From Neospora caninum Liverpool (Eukaryota; Apicomplexa; Conoidasida; Eucoccidiorida; Sarcocystidae), in NCBI RefSeq assembly GCF_000208865.1, contig NC_018392.1, forward strand, positions 1,818,793 to 1,882,792: a DNA stretch of 64,000 nucleotides. Direction: 5' to 3'. The notes beneath the pieces were generated by a model. It was not told the DNA's origin, did not search any database, and was given only the letters and a program-made list of their open reading frames with translations. Made by a program: the position numbers and the translations under genes. The stretch's first letter is position 1; the number at the start of each line of letters is the position of its first letter. Of this stretch, positions 52,301 through 63,100 are shown in pieces.

Positions 52301-55300
52301 GTCTGGATGACACCCCACTTGATTGAAGCCAGTAGAGACGCCGGCGAGAAGGCAGGTTCCTGCGTAGCTTGTCTTGCTCTTCTCGGCTGAGCTGTGTTAA
52401 CGCCGCTGTTGTATCTCGTGCCGACTGCGCTCTTCTTGCGTCACAGTGCCATTCAGCAGTCTGAGGCCTCCGAAGCGCCGGCGACGCGTGGCGCAGATGC
52501 AGCATCGACTGAGGCCGCTGCTGGAGCCGAGAAGGACACAGAGAATTTGCAAACGGCGAGCACGTCCCGGAATTCGGACGCATCGCCTTCAACGTCTGCG
52601 TCTCTTCAGCATCCGTCTTTGCCAGCAAACCCATTGGAAGGCGGCAGCAAGGAAATCCATCGGTGGCTGGAGCGGGTGCGACTCGCCGAGCAACAAGACA
52701 GCACACCCGAAAGCCCTTGCCTGGAAGAGGGAGAGAATGAAGACGAAGATGCCTCGCCAGCGGGTCGTGAGGACGCGCAGGAGCCTATGCGAGCGGAACA
52801 GGGTGCACTCTGTGAAAAGGACGACCAAGGGGAGATGGAGGGACTGGCCGAGAGTACAAACTTGCAAGACAGCGTTTCCAAGCAAACTCGCCGGTATGAC
52901 CCCTCTGACGAGAAATTTGCAAGACCGAATAACGTTTTCAGTACTCAACACGAATCGTGGGACACCTCCTGAACCCTTAGTGACGTCTTTTTTGTCACGG
53001 CCAATCTGCAAGCTGACTTACGGCGATCGCATAGGTTGTTCGCTAGCCTCTTTTGCTAGCGTGTTGCCGCCATTCTCCCATTAATACATTTTAAACAGGG
53101 TTCTCGCTTTCTGCCGTTTTCCCACGGTGTGCTCAGGGAGCAGCAGAATGAAGGCATGGCGGAGGACCAGGCTGACGAAGGTGTAGAGGGCGACTCCCTG
53201 ACAGAAAGTGAGTGCGGGCTCACAGTTAGCGGGTCGGAACAAGGGTTTGGGCGGCGCACATCCGAGCAATTTCGTGTTTCCCGTTTGAGGTCGCCTCGCT
53301 GTAACTTTTTTTTCTCCCAATGGTATCTGAACGGCAGGGGGAAGACGACGAGCTGAATGGAGTTCCAGGTGCTCTCGCAGGGGTACAGGTAACCTCTGCA
53401 GGATCTCTGGAACTCATCTCTTCTGACACGTAGTTGGAAGGTCCGTCACCCATTTGCAACACCGCCCGCTTACTCGTATCCAGAGATAGATGCAAAGGCA
53501 AGGCGTTGGCGGATACGAACTCCTCGTAGAAGCCTCTTGTCATGAGGAGCGGGACTCGCTCGCTGGCTGTGGTTCGACAGCGAGACACGGACGAAGCGTT
53601 TGCAGTAGCACCTGTGTTCGCTATTTGCCATCTCACGTCGACTGTCCACTGCCTGTGCGTTGCTGCAGAACCGGCATCGCCAGGTGATCCGGAGCCACCG
53701 GATATACGCAAGGCATCTGGCCCCGTCGCACCCGGTGCGGAGCATCCTGAAGACGACGACGGACCTAAAAGGGAACAGAAAGATGAATCGGTTGAGGAGC
53801 GTGGAAGGGAAGACCGCCAGGACGACAGGTCGCCGGAGGCGCTGCTTGAGGAGCTCCAGCCCAGAAGCGACGGGGACGGTGAGCCTACGGTGACTCAGTC
53901 GCAACCTGTTCAAGAACGCCAGGAGCAGGTCGAGGGCAACGCTGTTGGAGACGCAGAGGAAGAGACTGAGAACCAGGAAAATGACGATGAAGCTGGAAGC
54001 AAGGAACTCGACGGTGTCCGGGGGAGACTGACCGACGAAGAGGCACAGGGTGAGTGGCGCATGACTCCGTAGCTTGGCTTCACTACACGTTTTCAAAAAG
54101 CCGGAAACTGCCCTCTTCTCAAGCGGGACAGATGAGGTGTGCACGGAAAAGGAACGCTGGCGACGGTAGTGCTCAACGCGGCAACACTGTCGCTTGAACC
54201 GCGCCAGGACTGTCACACAGAAGCTGCTTTTAATGCCACTGGAGAACATGAAAGGGAAGCACAACACGAGTTTTGCATTTGCCTCGGTGTCTTAAACTGG
54301 CGTTAGGGTTTTCCCTCCAGCGTGCTGATGCAAACCTCCGTCAAAGTCAACGGCTTCTGTGGCGATGGGGTCTTGTGTGCAATTCCTTTCCCGGTTGTGT
54401 GCATGCAGAGCTTTGGCAACTTCACAAGACAGCCACTGCCCCCGCAGCAGCCTCGCTCTGCGAGGCTCTCAGACTGGCCCTGGAGCCGACGCGTGCGGGA
54501 GGCTGGGAAGGGGGGTATCGTTCCGGTGAGCATGCCTGACGGTGTGTCGAATGTGTCGACCTCATAGCCTTCTCAACGTCTTGCATCTTTCTCACTGAGC
54601 CAGAGGGAGAGGGGAATCAGTCTCTCTGTCTTGTCTGCCCGTTCTTCGTCGGATGTGCTCGCGTGGGAGTTTCCACGGAATGGCTGACACGTAGTTGTTG
54701 CGAGACAAGGCGCCCGGAGCGGCTTGGAACACCAGGGAGGGACGCGCGTACCACCATCGGGATAGAACAACTCTGTGCAGTGTCACCGGGTGGCTTTCGA
54801 GGGAGGGGGCCCGCGACAGACTTTGCCAGACTTTGCTCACACCGCCGTTTGCGACTGAGACGCCGGTGCCGACTCTCTGCTGGAGAAACCCCGTGGTGTC
54901 AAGTGGTAATTGCTGTTTGCTAGGCCACGGCATATGTCTCGAAAATGGTAGCGTGTGAGGAGTCGTGCCGCAGTCTGTTCTCGCCTTGTTGTTTGCTCAG
55001 GAAAAAAGCTGCACATGCGTCGGGTGCTTGCATTCATTGCAAGCGAATACCAGCAAGACAAGATTTGGCTGCGGCGTCGGAAGAAGACCAAGCGCAACTA
55101 CCGCATCGTCGTCGCGGGTGACAATTCGCGCAGCATGATGGAAGGTCGCGTAGCGCGGAAAGCGCTGGAAGCTCTCGCGACACTGTGCAGCGCCTTCAGC
55201 CTTCTTCAGGTAATTTAGGAGGCCTGAGGGCAACGGGCGGGATGACTTCATAATCGGCGTCTGCGGGCTGTGGTGACTCTATTATTAGCTGCGAAGCGCA

Positions 55301-55538
55301 GAGTCGGCGTCATCCACACAGCCCTGCGCCCCTGTGAATATTTCCAACACGATCTGACTGTGCGCTTTACACCCAGAAAGAGCACAAGCATACTGCAAGC
55401 GAAGGCGTCGCTGTTTCCACCGAGTTGGGTCAGGACAAGACTGGCAACATTGTTGACAGGGTGCACGCCTAGGAGTGCGGCGGCCCTACTTGGACTTCCG
55501 TGCACCGTCGAGTCATACTTCGGGCTGCACCGACGCTG

Positions 55539-55575
<37 letters not shown>

Positions 55576-56310
55576 GCATATGTATATATGCATATTCTAG
55601 AGAATCACTCCGATGGGGACATCTATGAAGATCGTTATTTTTCGAGAGAAATACAGGCTGCGCATATGGGATGCTCGTATTCATGTGTTCAGGTTGGACA
55701 GATCGGCGTGTGCGCGTTCGGCGGCAAAGCACCGGAGGTTGTTGTGCCTCTGTCGACGGAAGTGGGCGGTACTGATGGAGCACGCATTGCCCAGACCTTC
55801 ACGTTTATGGAAGAGACAAAAGATAGCCACGACCGAGCGGTGGCGGATGTTCTTAAGCTGGCTGTGAGCTTGCTGGAGGGAGACACCGGCGGAGAGGGCG
55901 GTGGTGACGGTGCTCTAAGCATGATTTTGATTTTAACGGATGGCCGCTTCAACAAAGGATATGCAGCCAAGTGGGTTAACATGGCTATCTCTCGAGGATA
56001 CATCCCGCTCGTCTTGATCATTGACAATCCGGCTGCCACACCGGCAGTCGCCGACTCGCCGACTGCAGACGGCACCAAAAAGGGTACCGGCGGAGATGGA
56101 TCAGCGCAAAGCAGACGGAGTGGAGAGCGAAACACAAGTATCTACGACATGAAGCAAGTCATTCAAGAGGGGACTGACATACGCGTGGTGCCTTGGCTGG
56201 ATGACTTCCCGTTTCCGTTTTATGCCGTCGTCCAGGATGTGCGACTTTTGCCCACGGTGCTTGGCGACATAGTGCGGCAGTGGGTGGAGGCTACGGCTCG
56301 CCCCCGATGA
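20962..56310 (+). CDS. MDN1: Midasin (AAA+ ATPase of 60S ribosome biogenesis), giant coccidian form
   Basis: Midasin (Rea1) uses ATP to strip assembly factors (Ytm1 and Rsa4 in yeast) from pre-60S particles in the nucleolus and nucleoplasm. Nineteen exons join with matching phase: 20962-23416, 23959-27084, 27450-27809, 28044-28345, 28980-32794, 32924-33578, 33976-34579, 34944-42480, 42916-46143, 46779-49236, 49435-49833, 50087-50654, 52028-52148, 52447-52893, 53137-53207, 53669-54049, 54409-54525, 55001-55209, 55693-56310. This gives about 9156 residues, against about 5600 in human and 4900 in yeast. The start is the first in-frame ATG after a stop at 20905, in good context (ACCCATGG). Order: an N-terminal extension of about 780 residues, six AAA modules, a long linker, a Glu/Asp-rich region, the NMRKIIPYIAS-like segment (LHMRRVLAFIAS) and a MIDAS domain. 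Extra length is insertions rich in Ser, Ala, Gly, Glu and Arg. The frame is intact. The intron after 49236 has a GC donor. An optional 51-base exon may exist at 53338-53388. Confidence 0.95.
23296..35830 (+). other. MDN1: Midasin AAA+ ring: six nucleotide-binding modules
   Basis: Walker A motifs: AAA1 GPSGSGKT (23299-23322, residues 780-787), AAA2 GDTGCGKT (25326-25349), AAA3 GPTSAGKT (27572-27595), AAA4 GETGGGKT (29676-29699), AAA5 GPPGAGKT (32511-32534), and AAA6 GDPGSGKS split by an intron (34564-34579 joined to 34944). Walker B: AAA2 LLLDEINLAP (about 26265), AAA3 VVIDELNLAP (27764), AAA4 FLLDEISLAQ (about 30826), AAA5 ILLDEINLAS (about 32970). AAA1 reads CIFEQVQRLS where most midasins have IEDID, and AAA6 reads MLLRDAHLCP where they have LDNANLC. 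Arginine-finger segments such as FRNRF, LSRAFRNRF, LSPALRNRL, LPQSFLNRF and LSNALRNRC are present. AAA3 keeps the signature INNHEHTD. The largest insertions sit inside AAA2 and AAA4, between Walker A and Walker B. Confidence 0.9.
30222..30269 (+). repeat. Perfect 24-bp tandem duplication in midasin
   Basis: Two identical adjacent 24-base units (30222-30245 and 30246-30269) encode VTGTNETK twice in the low-complexity insertion of AAA4. The frame is kept. A recent in-frame duplication is the simplest explanation. Confidence 0.95.
35831..49050 (+). other. MDN1: Midasin linker and middle region
   Basis: After AAA6 the protein runs through most of the 7.5 kb exon (34944-42480) and the next two exons with helical, poorly conserved sequence matching the dynein-like linker of midasin. 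Recognisable family stretches are the LWPAVERLDTVARLF and ALVEKIANLSLL segment (about 44996-45120), the LVSRMLFRRWEAAV segment (about 45400) and ELRKAIKKFEE (about 46800). The family positions these before the acidic tail. There is no competing gene on the minus strand, where the long open frames are antisense shadows. Confidence 0.75.
46321..46354. repeat. (ATCT)n microsatellite
   Basis: About eight and a half copies of ATCT lie in the midasin intron 46144-46778. It is a simple repeat, likely polymorphic between strains, and outside coding sequence. Confidence 0.95.
49050..54049 (+). other. MDN1: Midasin Asp/Glu-rich region on short exons
   Basis: The exon ending at 49236 contains GTGLGDG, DVTDQLEDEWQ and then heavy acidic sequence; the next exon opens with DDAMEVSFDFDG, the counterpart of the GIEM/DFDG segment of other midasins. 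Seven exons (46779-49236 to 53669-54049) then encode mainly Glu, Asp, Gln and Lys. EIHRWLERVRLAE (about 52650-52690) matches the short conserved WHRRL element. In yeast Rea1 this region is the flexible tether between ring and MIDAS domain. Intron 50655-52027 (1.4 kb) is the longest in the gene, and I found no further convincing exon in it. Confidence 0.85.
55001..56310 (+). other. MDN1: Midasin C-terminal MIDAS (von Willebrand A-like) domain
   Basis: Exons 55001-55209 and 55693-56310 encode the metal-ion-dependent adhesion site domain that grips UBL domains of assembly factors. LHMRRVLAFIAS and DKIWLRRRK lead in. DNSRS (about residue 8922, from 55120) is the DxSxS metal motif, CAFGG (from about 55708) follows, and ILTDGRFN supplies the third metal-site Asp. 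The protein ends at the TGA 56308-56310. A poorly conserved insertion rich in Gly, Ser and Ala (about 56030-56130) precedes the last conserved segment. Confidence 0.92.
55542..55570. repeat. (AT)n microsatellite
   Basis: An uninterrupted TA/AT alternation of 29 bases lies in the last midasin intron (55210-55692), followed by CATATGCATATG, itself a palindrome. It is simple sequence with likely length variation. Confidence 0.95.
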
Positions 56311-57197
56311 AGAATGTCATAAGCTTTTTGTTTCACTGCGTTAAAGGAGCTACAATTTGTACACCGTGCAGATGAGGAAGGACCAAATATGGACACCAAG
56401 GGACATCTACTTTTTGTCGTTTTCCTGTGTATCTGCCAAGCGGATCTGGTGATCTAAGTCATCGCGTATCTTGACGTCTACCAATCCACATCTCTATGCG
56501 TCAACTCAACTAGGACTAACGTAGCCACTTCTTGTGCTGAGACTGCGCGAACACAGAAGCCCCTCTCTCTTCCATCAGATGCGATCGCCTGTTTTGCCTG
56601 TTCCACGCACCGAAGCTTAGGAATTGGAGCATCACGGTGTCAGACCAACCTCTGCCGTCTCGTCTCGTGTACAGCGTGTGCTCAGCACCGGAAAAATCAA
56701 TTCAGATAAAAGCGTCCTTTCATCGGCGACCGGGAAATAAAGGCGTTTCCGTGGCGTTTCGTTCGCGGCTCAGATACACATGTAGCAGACCTGCGAACAC
56801 TGCAAGGATCCTCGCGCCCGTTTTCGAGCCGCGTTTGTTTTCTTGCGAATGCCAGATTCTCTCAAAGGAGCACGGTAGTAACACCGGACGCCCGCGAAGA
56901 ATGCTTGGGCTTCCACGTCACAAACATGTGCCTGTTGCAAACTCCTGAGGAACCTGATGCTCGAAACAGGCAAAGTACCACCCGGACAAGCGCTGAACAT
57001 ACGAGAGGAACGGCTCGGAAAGTGGATCCACAGCATCGCTCCGTTTTTTTGCTCCGAGACTTTCCGGGTTGAACTAGGAGCCCCATCTTCAGATGCAGAG
57101 ATGCCACGAATGGTTAGGAACGCACTGCGCCCCTTTCTCCCGTGACTTGCGCACTTACGTTTACCATTGTCCCATGAACGCCGAGGACGTTTTGTTC
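56311..57197. other. Tail-to-tail spacer
   Basis: These 887 bases lie between the stop codons of midasin and the convergent minus-strand gene, and must hold both 3' untranslated regions and polyadenylation signals. I see no gene. An open plus-strand frame at 56637-56948 and the minus-strand frames here are short and featureless. Confidence 0.7.
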
Positions 57198-60100
57198 TCA
57201 CTCGTCTTCGGTCAAGTCGATGACTTGTTCCACAGCGTACCCTCTCTCTGGCAGGCGTTCTCCATCCAAAGCCGCGGTTCCATGAGTCCCGTTCATCCCT
57301 GCAGCGGCTCGGCGTCCCACCTCCGCAAAGGCGGGGGACATCTCGTTTTCCATTCCTCGAGGGTCTCTTTCCCTGCCAAGAGAGGAGCGTTGATCGATAA
57401 CCGAGACTGCCTTTGATACACCTACAGGACTTGCTGCCGCGCTTCCTAGTGCTCCGGGTGGGCACGGACCTTCGGGCGCCTGCACAGGTCGAAGCTCGAT
57501 TTTTCGAACGGTCGGCACAGCCGAAGCGCGGACATCCGCCACAGCGACAGTCAGGGGCCCAGCGTCGGCTGGCAGCGGCGTCGTCGCGTGGACACCAACA
57601 AGTTCTGGACCTGCTTGCGATCGAGGAACGCACCTTGTGCTGGCTAGCGCAGGCGCCGAATCCGACACGCACTGCAGCACCTGCACTGGAGAGTAGTGCA
57701 ACGAGGCTCCTCCCGCTCCCCACCCACCCCCGCCCCCACTGCCGAACGCAGCCTGAGTGGCGAAGACCGGCCCGTGGCGTGGAAAACCGTGAACCGCGTA
57801 GTAGGCAGGCGCAGCTGGGTGCCGCACCCACTGCCGGAGGTGAACGAGCTGCTGCTGCGCGATATGCTGTTGAAACTGTTCTCGATACTTCGCGAGTTGA
57901 TGCTGCTGATGCTGCACGTGCTGCAACTGCAACTGAAGACTGCCCAACGTAATGGCATGGTCCACCGCTCCTGTCGCGCCCTTCCCAAGTTTCGCGTGCT
58001 GGGTCCCCCCTGCTGTCGCCTGCCTGCGAGGACTCGCATGCCCGGACCTGGAGCCGACGGGGGAACCTGAACCGTGAAGCCGCGACTCGTACAGTTGAGT
58101 GCGCCGCGCGGGCGTCGACGCACGGTGACCTGTCGCAGAGTCTGCTCCATTTCCTTCTCGGCCTACAGAACGTGGGGAAGACGAAGACACTCTGACATGA
58201 GGCGGCGCAACACCCGCAGCAGGCGACAGATCCCGCCGCGCCCCTTGTCGACTCCCGTCGTGTTCTCTTCGAGAAGACGACTGAGCGGCGGTGGGTTGCA
58301 CCGACTCTCGTGGCGGCGTCTCTTGAGTTCTTAATTCCCGTGAGCTCCTGTGTTCAGGGGACAAACTGTTCTGATCTCCAGAGAGACTTCCTGCCTCCAA
58401 GGGCTCGCGCGTGCCTTTCCCGCACGAGTTTGCCGGCTTCCACACACAGGGAACTTCCGTTCGAGGTCCCTGACTCTCCCCGTTGCCTTCGCCGTCTGTT
58501 CTCGGGCTGCCGACCGCAGCGGGTGACGAAACGTCGACGGTCTCACTGATGGATCCCCCTTCAGATGCTGCTGCCGGTCCACCAGTGCTGACAGATGACT
58601 CGCTGTCGCTCGAGAAAGCATTGTCTGACGTCGCTTGCGAGGCTCTTCCGAGTGCTTCGGACGGAATCTGTGGATCCTGTGTCGCAGCCTCCACTTCAGG
58701 CGATGTCAGAAATCCATCCTGTTCTGCTTGACGATCCCCATCTCCAGTCGTCCGTTTGTTCGTCCGAGTACTCCACCCATCACTGGCCTGACTGCCACTC
58801 GGTGCGCCAGCCTGGGAGGCGGACCCTGGGATTCCTGAACTTGTTCCGAGGTGGACTGGCTCTCGCGACGGCCTTCGATGCACTCCCTGTTGAGCACACG
58901 CCTGATCACTGGAAGTAAAGGAAGCACTAGACGGTCCGCACACACCTTGTTGCTGAGACTCGCGCCCTTGTCGGGCCCGACAGGACTCAGCGCCGAGAGG
59001 AGGCGCGTTCGGAGACCCCGAGGACGTCAGCAGATCTTCACGCCGACGGCTGCCGTCCCCGTCCACGGAAGGGATCGCAGCGTCCATCACTTCTTCCAGG
59101 TGAACAGGACACGGCTGCTCTGCAGCATACGCCTCTGACAAACTTGCAATCGGAGGCAAGTTGACAGTAGGCAAGGGAGTTTCCGATGGGCTTCCCGATG
59201 CCTTTCGGGATTTCCCGACTCGGCGATTGCTTGTCGGTATTTTTTTAGCCGTACCTCCTGCTGTCGCAGACGAAGACCTGTTTTGCCGAGAATGATCCTG
59301 AGGGGAAGGAACGGAACCGCCACGGGCACTAACCGAGCCACCAGCTCCAGAACCCGGCGGTCCGTCCTCGGTAGCGGCTGCCGCAGCTGCTGCCTCATTC
59401 GCTGCAGCTCGGCGTTCTCGCCGCAGCCGGCGTTGCACAGTTGGATCCTCTTCGTCTTTTTCTGTGTCTAGACCGCTCATGTCATCACCTGAAACGAACA
59501 GCCCGACTTCTGCACTTTCCCAGGGACGCCGCATGTCCCTTCTTCCCACGAAATAGCTGGCACTCGGGTCACCTCCCGCTCCGCTAGCAGTGGGATCTGA
59601 CGAGCCTGGAGCGACTCCGAAGCGTCGGTTTTCCCGACCTCGGTGCGTTCCCCAGAGGTCGCCTGACTCCGCAAGGTGACACATGACGCGGTACAAACGA
59701 TCTTCCACTGATTCGCCCAGATAACTGACACCGTCCGTTTCGTGCGGTTCCTCGTGTTCCCCTTCAACGGCCTCGGCATCAGTGACGTCGTCTCGTATTC
59801 CTCCTTCTCTGAGCTGCCGCAAAAACTGGTCACGCCGCCAGCCGAAAGACCCCAGCCGGCCGTCACACTTCAGCTGTCGCCTACGCCTTCGAGCCTGCTG
59901 CTCCAGAATAGCCTCGGCATAACGGCGGTAGATGTCCTGGGTGTCGCTGCGATATTCCCCACTGACCCCTCCGACGCGATCCCAACTCGATTTCCATCCG
60001 TGACTGTGTCCGCCGGTCCCTGCGTTTCCTTTTCCTCGCCCTCTTTTCTTTCCCGCTCCCGAAGTCGCCGTCCCCTCTGCCGTTGCCGTTGTTGAAGAGC

Positions 60101-63100
60101 CTTCGCGAGACACGGCGCCGCCCCCCGGATTGCCCGTAGGTCCCCCGCTGAAGCCTGTCCCCAGCGAAGTGTCTCCACCCGCCGTCTCGGTCCCTGACAC
60201 GCCACTCTCCAACCCCGGTACACCTGACGCCGTCTCCGTCCCGGCCCTCGAACTTCGCATCACTGCGGCGCGAGCTGGGGCGGACTCCGGAGGCGGCGGA
60301 CGTTCGCCTGAGAATCTGCTGGACTTACTCTTGTCTCTTCGAGAAGCGACTGGAGGACGCGGCGACACCGCAACCAGTAAAGGTCCGAGGATATCTGAAG
60401 ATTCGTGGCGCTGCGACGCCCGATCGGACACGCAGCACGTACAGCAGTCCAAGCAGATGCATGTGGCAGATTCTTGCCGCAGACCCCCACGGTTTTCCGG
60501 AGCCCGACAAGCCGAGCCGTTCAGCATCGCCTCTCCTTGAGGAGACACAGACGCGGCCGAAGACGAGCGAGGAAAAACGGCACCATTTCCATTTGTTCTC
60601 TCACCGAGTTCTCGAGAAGAAGGGAGGGCGTCTCCCTCAGAGCTTGTCGAGGGGTTCTGTGGGATGCCAGCTGCGTCGTGTGAGGAACAGGAAAACAGAG
60701 GGCTTTGCTGTCCTGGTGTGTGCTGCGAAGGCCGCCGTTTGACAGCCGCAGGACACGACGAGAAATGCTCTTCCTGGAGCATTCGGAACTGTCGACGACT
60801 GACGGAAAACTCCAAGAAACACCGGAGTTGATTCAGAGAGTCATCATTCAACCGCCAGAAACAGGGCCGGGCTGGTCGCTCCCTAGGAAGCTCCTCAGAA
60901 CGCGCCATGGCCTCTTCCGCACCTGAACGGCGATCGTTGGACGGCCTGCGGTTTTCGGAGAGAACCGATCCTTCTCCCTCTGGCCGCGCCTGAAGACTGT
61001 TGCTTGAGACCCCTTCGCCTCCCATAATGCAATCCCGCGCGACTCCGTTCGTAGCCGTAGCGGAGTGAACGCTATCGCTCCGGTCCTCGTCGACGTGCCA
61101 CACATCTGCGGTTAGCGGGAGACAGATGTGCTGCTCTGTTTCTTCCTGCACACGCGGAGACAGACGTGGTCCCCCTGCCTCACAAATTAGACCGCATACC
61201 CCGCGCCCTCGCAGTAAATGCAAAGCGTTCTTAATGAGTTGCCACTCCGCCGCAGCGAGCGGCTGCCGAGCCGGGGGCAGCAGGGGATTCTCAGCCAAGA
61301 CGGGAGACGACAGACAGTCCTTCGTGAAAGATTCAGGCGTTCCACGCGATAGGTGGAGCGTGAAGGGCGCGTGAGCCCCACACGACACAGCAACAGGAGA
61401 AGCTGGAGGCGAGCACGACCGCGAAGACGCCGGCGAAGATTCACGGCTCGTCGAAGTTGACGACGCGTCCTGGACAATTGCGTGTCGAGAAACCTGCGAG
61501 GAGCCTTCCGCAGAGGTATGGCGTATGGCCTGGTCCAACGCATACAGTTCGGTGCGGCTTCCTTCCTCACCGATGTCAATCCCAGAGAGACGCACCTCCC
61601 CTTCCTCCTCTCTCGGTGAGAGAACGGGACACGGGAGCGACAGGCGCCATAGCAGCTGTGCCTCGTCGGCGTCCTGTTCTCTTCTCACCTCGTCTATCTT
61701 TCGCCTTTTCCCCTCTGCAGTTTCCAAGTGAGTTCTTCTCCGTCGCCCAGGGATCGTGCGTGTTGTCCTGGCCTCCTCGCCCTCGCCAGCTGCCAAGTGG
61801 AAACGTCCCGCCAGAGGGCCTCGAGCCATCACCTGCGTCGGCAGACACCCGGAAGAAGCAGAGATATCTCCTCCGCGCGTTTTGCCTTGCGTTCCCTGTC
61901 TGGAGAGCTCCAAACCCAGCTCCGGACCTGGCTTCGCCTTTCTGTCACTCTCTCCCGTAAACAGCTTTTTCCTCCCGGCCGTTTCGTCGTCGGAAATGAC
62001 CACACAAAGCACCAGATTTGCGCCCGAACTGTCAAGAGATCGCGCTCGAGGTGACCCCGGCCGCTCTGCTTTCGCCTCCCGTCCTCTCTTTGCACCTTTC
62101 CCAGATTTCTCTCCTACCTTCGCTCCAGCAAGTCTACTTCCGCCTCGGTCCTTCGAGCAAGGCACCCAGGCCTCGGAGCGGGCGGCGACGCTCGACACAG
62201 CGGACCGCTCTCCAGATCGAGAGAGACCCCTCTGCAACACAGATGTGGAACAAGAAGGAAAGACGGAAGCGTCCGCCGCTGCGCAGCTGTCGATTTGCAT
62301 AGCGTCCGATAAACTGCCGCCGAGAAACACCACCTGTTGACTGCGTAAACTGCAGGTCGCGCCGTCGATTGGCGACGGCGAGCGCTCTCTGTCGAGCCGA
62401 AAAGGAGGCGGCGACATCGACTTGTCGCTTCCCACAGAGCGCGCTTTCCCAGCGGTCGTGGGAGAGTACGCCAATCGCGAACGCTTGTTTTGCGCAGCCT
62501 TCCCTCCCTGCGAAGACGCGGTCGTCTTCGAACCTCCGAGTCCTCCCTTTGCCTCTTTCGACGTCCCGCCCGTGGACCGTTTCTTCTGGCCTGCAGAGGA
62601 GACCCCCTGAGGAGACGTCCCAGGGCCTGGCGCCCCGAAACTTGGCGGCCCCGATTTCCGGTCCGGCGGCGGCGCCTCGGCCGCTGAACCGTTGCATGCT
62701 GCGAAAAGCGAATCCTGTCGGCACGCGCTGTCTGGGTCAAAGACCTCATACTGCTGAGGACTGGAGGGGCGGCGTGAAGAGGCAGAGCGCCCCGCCGATG
62801 CTCCCTCCCCGACTGAGGGGCACTGTGACGCAGCTTGAGATGCTGAGCCTGAATCGACACCCTGTAAGGACTGTCCCTGCGTTTTGCGATCTGCTCCTTC
62901 CCCCGAAGTCTTCTCCGAGGAAAGAGAAGCTGGGACCTCGGCTCTCGCCTTCCCTTGGCCGGTGTGACTCTGGATAGCGCCACCGCGGCCATCTAGAAGT
63001 GTGAAGAAGCCAGCCTGCGGAGAGGGAGGTGAGAGAAAAGGCGTATAATCCAGGCGCCTAAACCCAGGAATCGTGTCATGTGACAAGTGCTTCATGTGTG

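Noticed and set aside
56770..57831. 353-codon minus-strand frame overlapping the 3' end of the large minus-strand gene
   Set aside because: It is Arg/Cys-rich, in another frame of a GC-rich coding region, starts within the true gene and runs into the spacer without conserved features.
62114..62992. 292-codon minus-strand frame in another phase of the large gene
   Set aside because: Arg-rich shadow composition typical of an off-frame reading; the host frame is open across the whole region.
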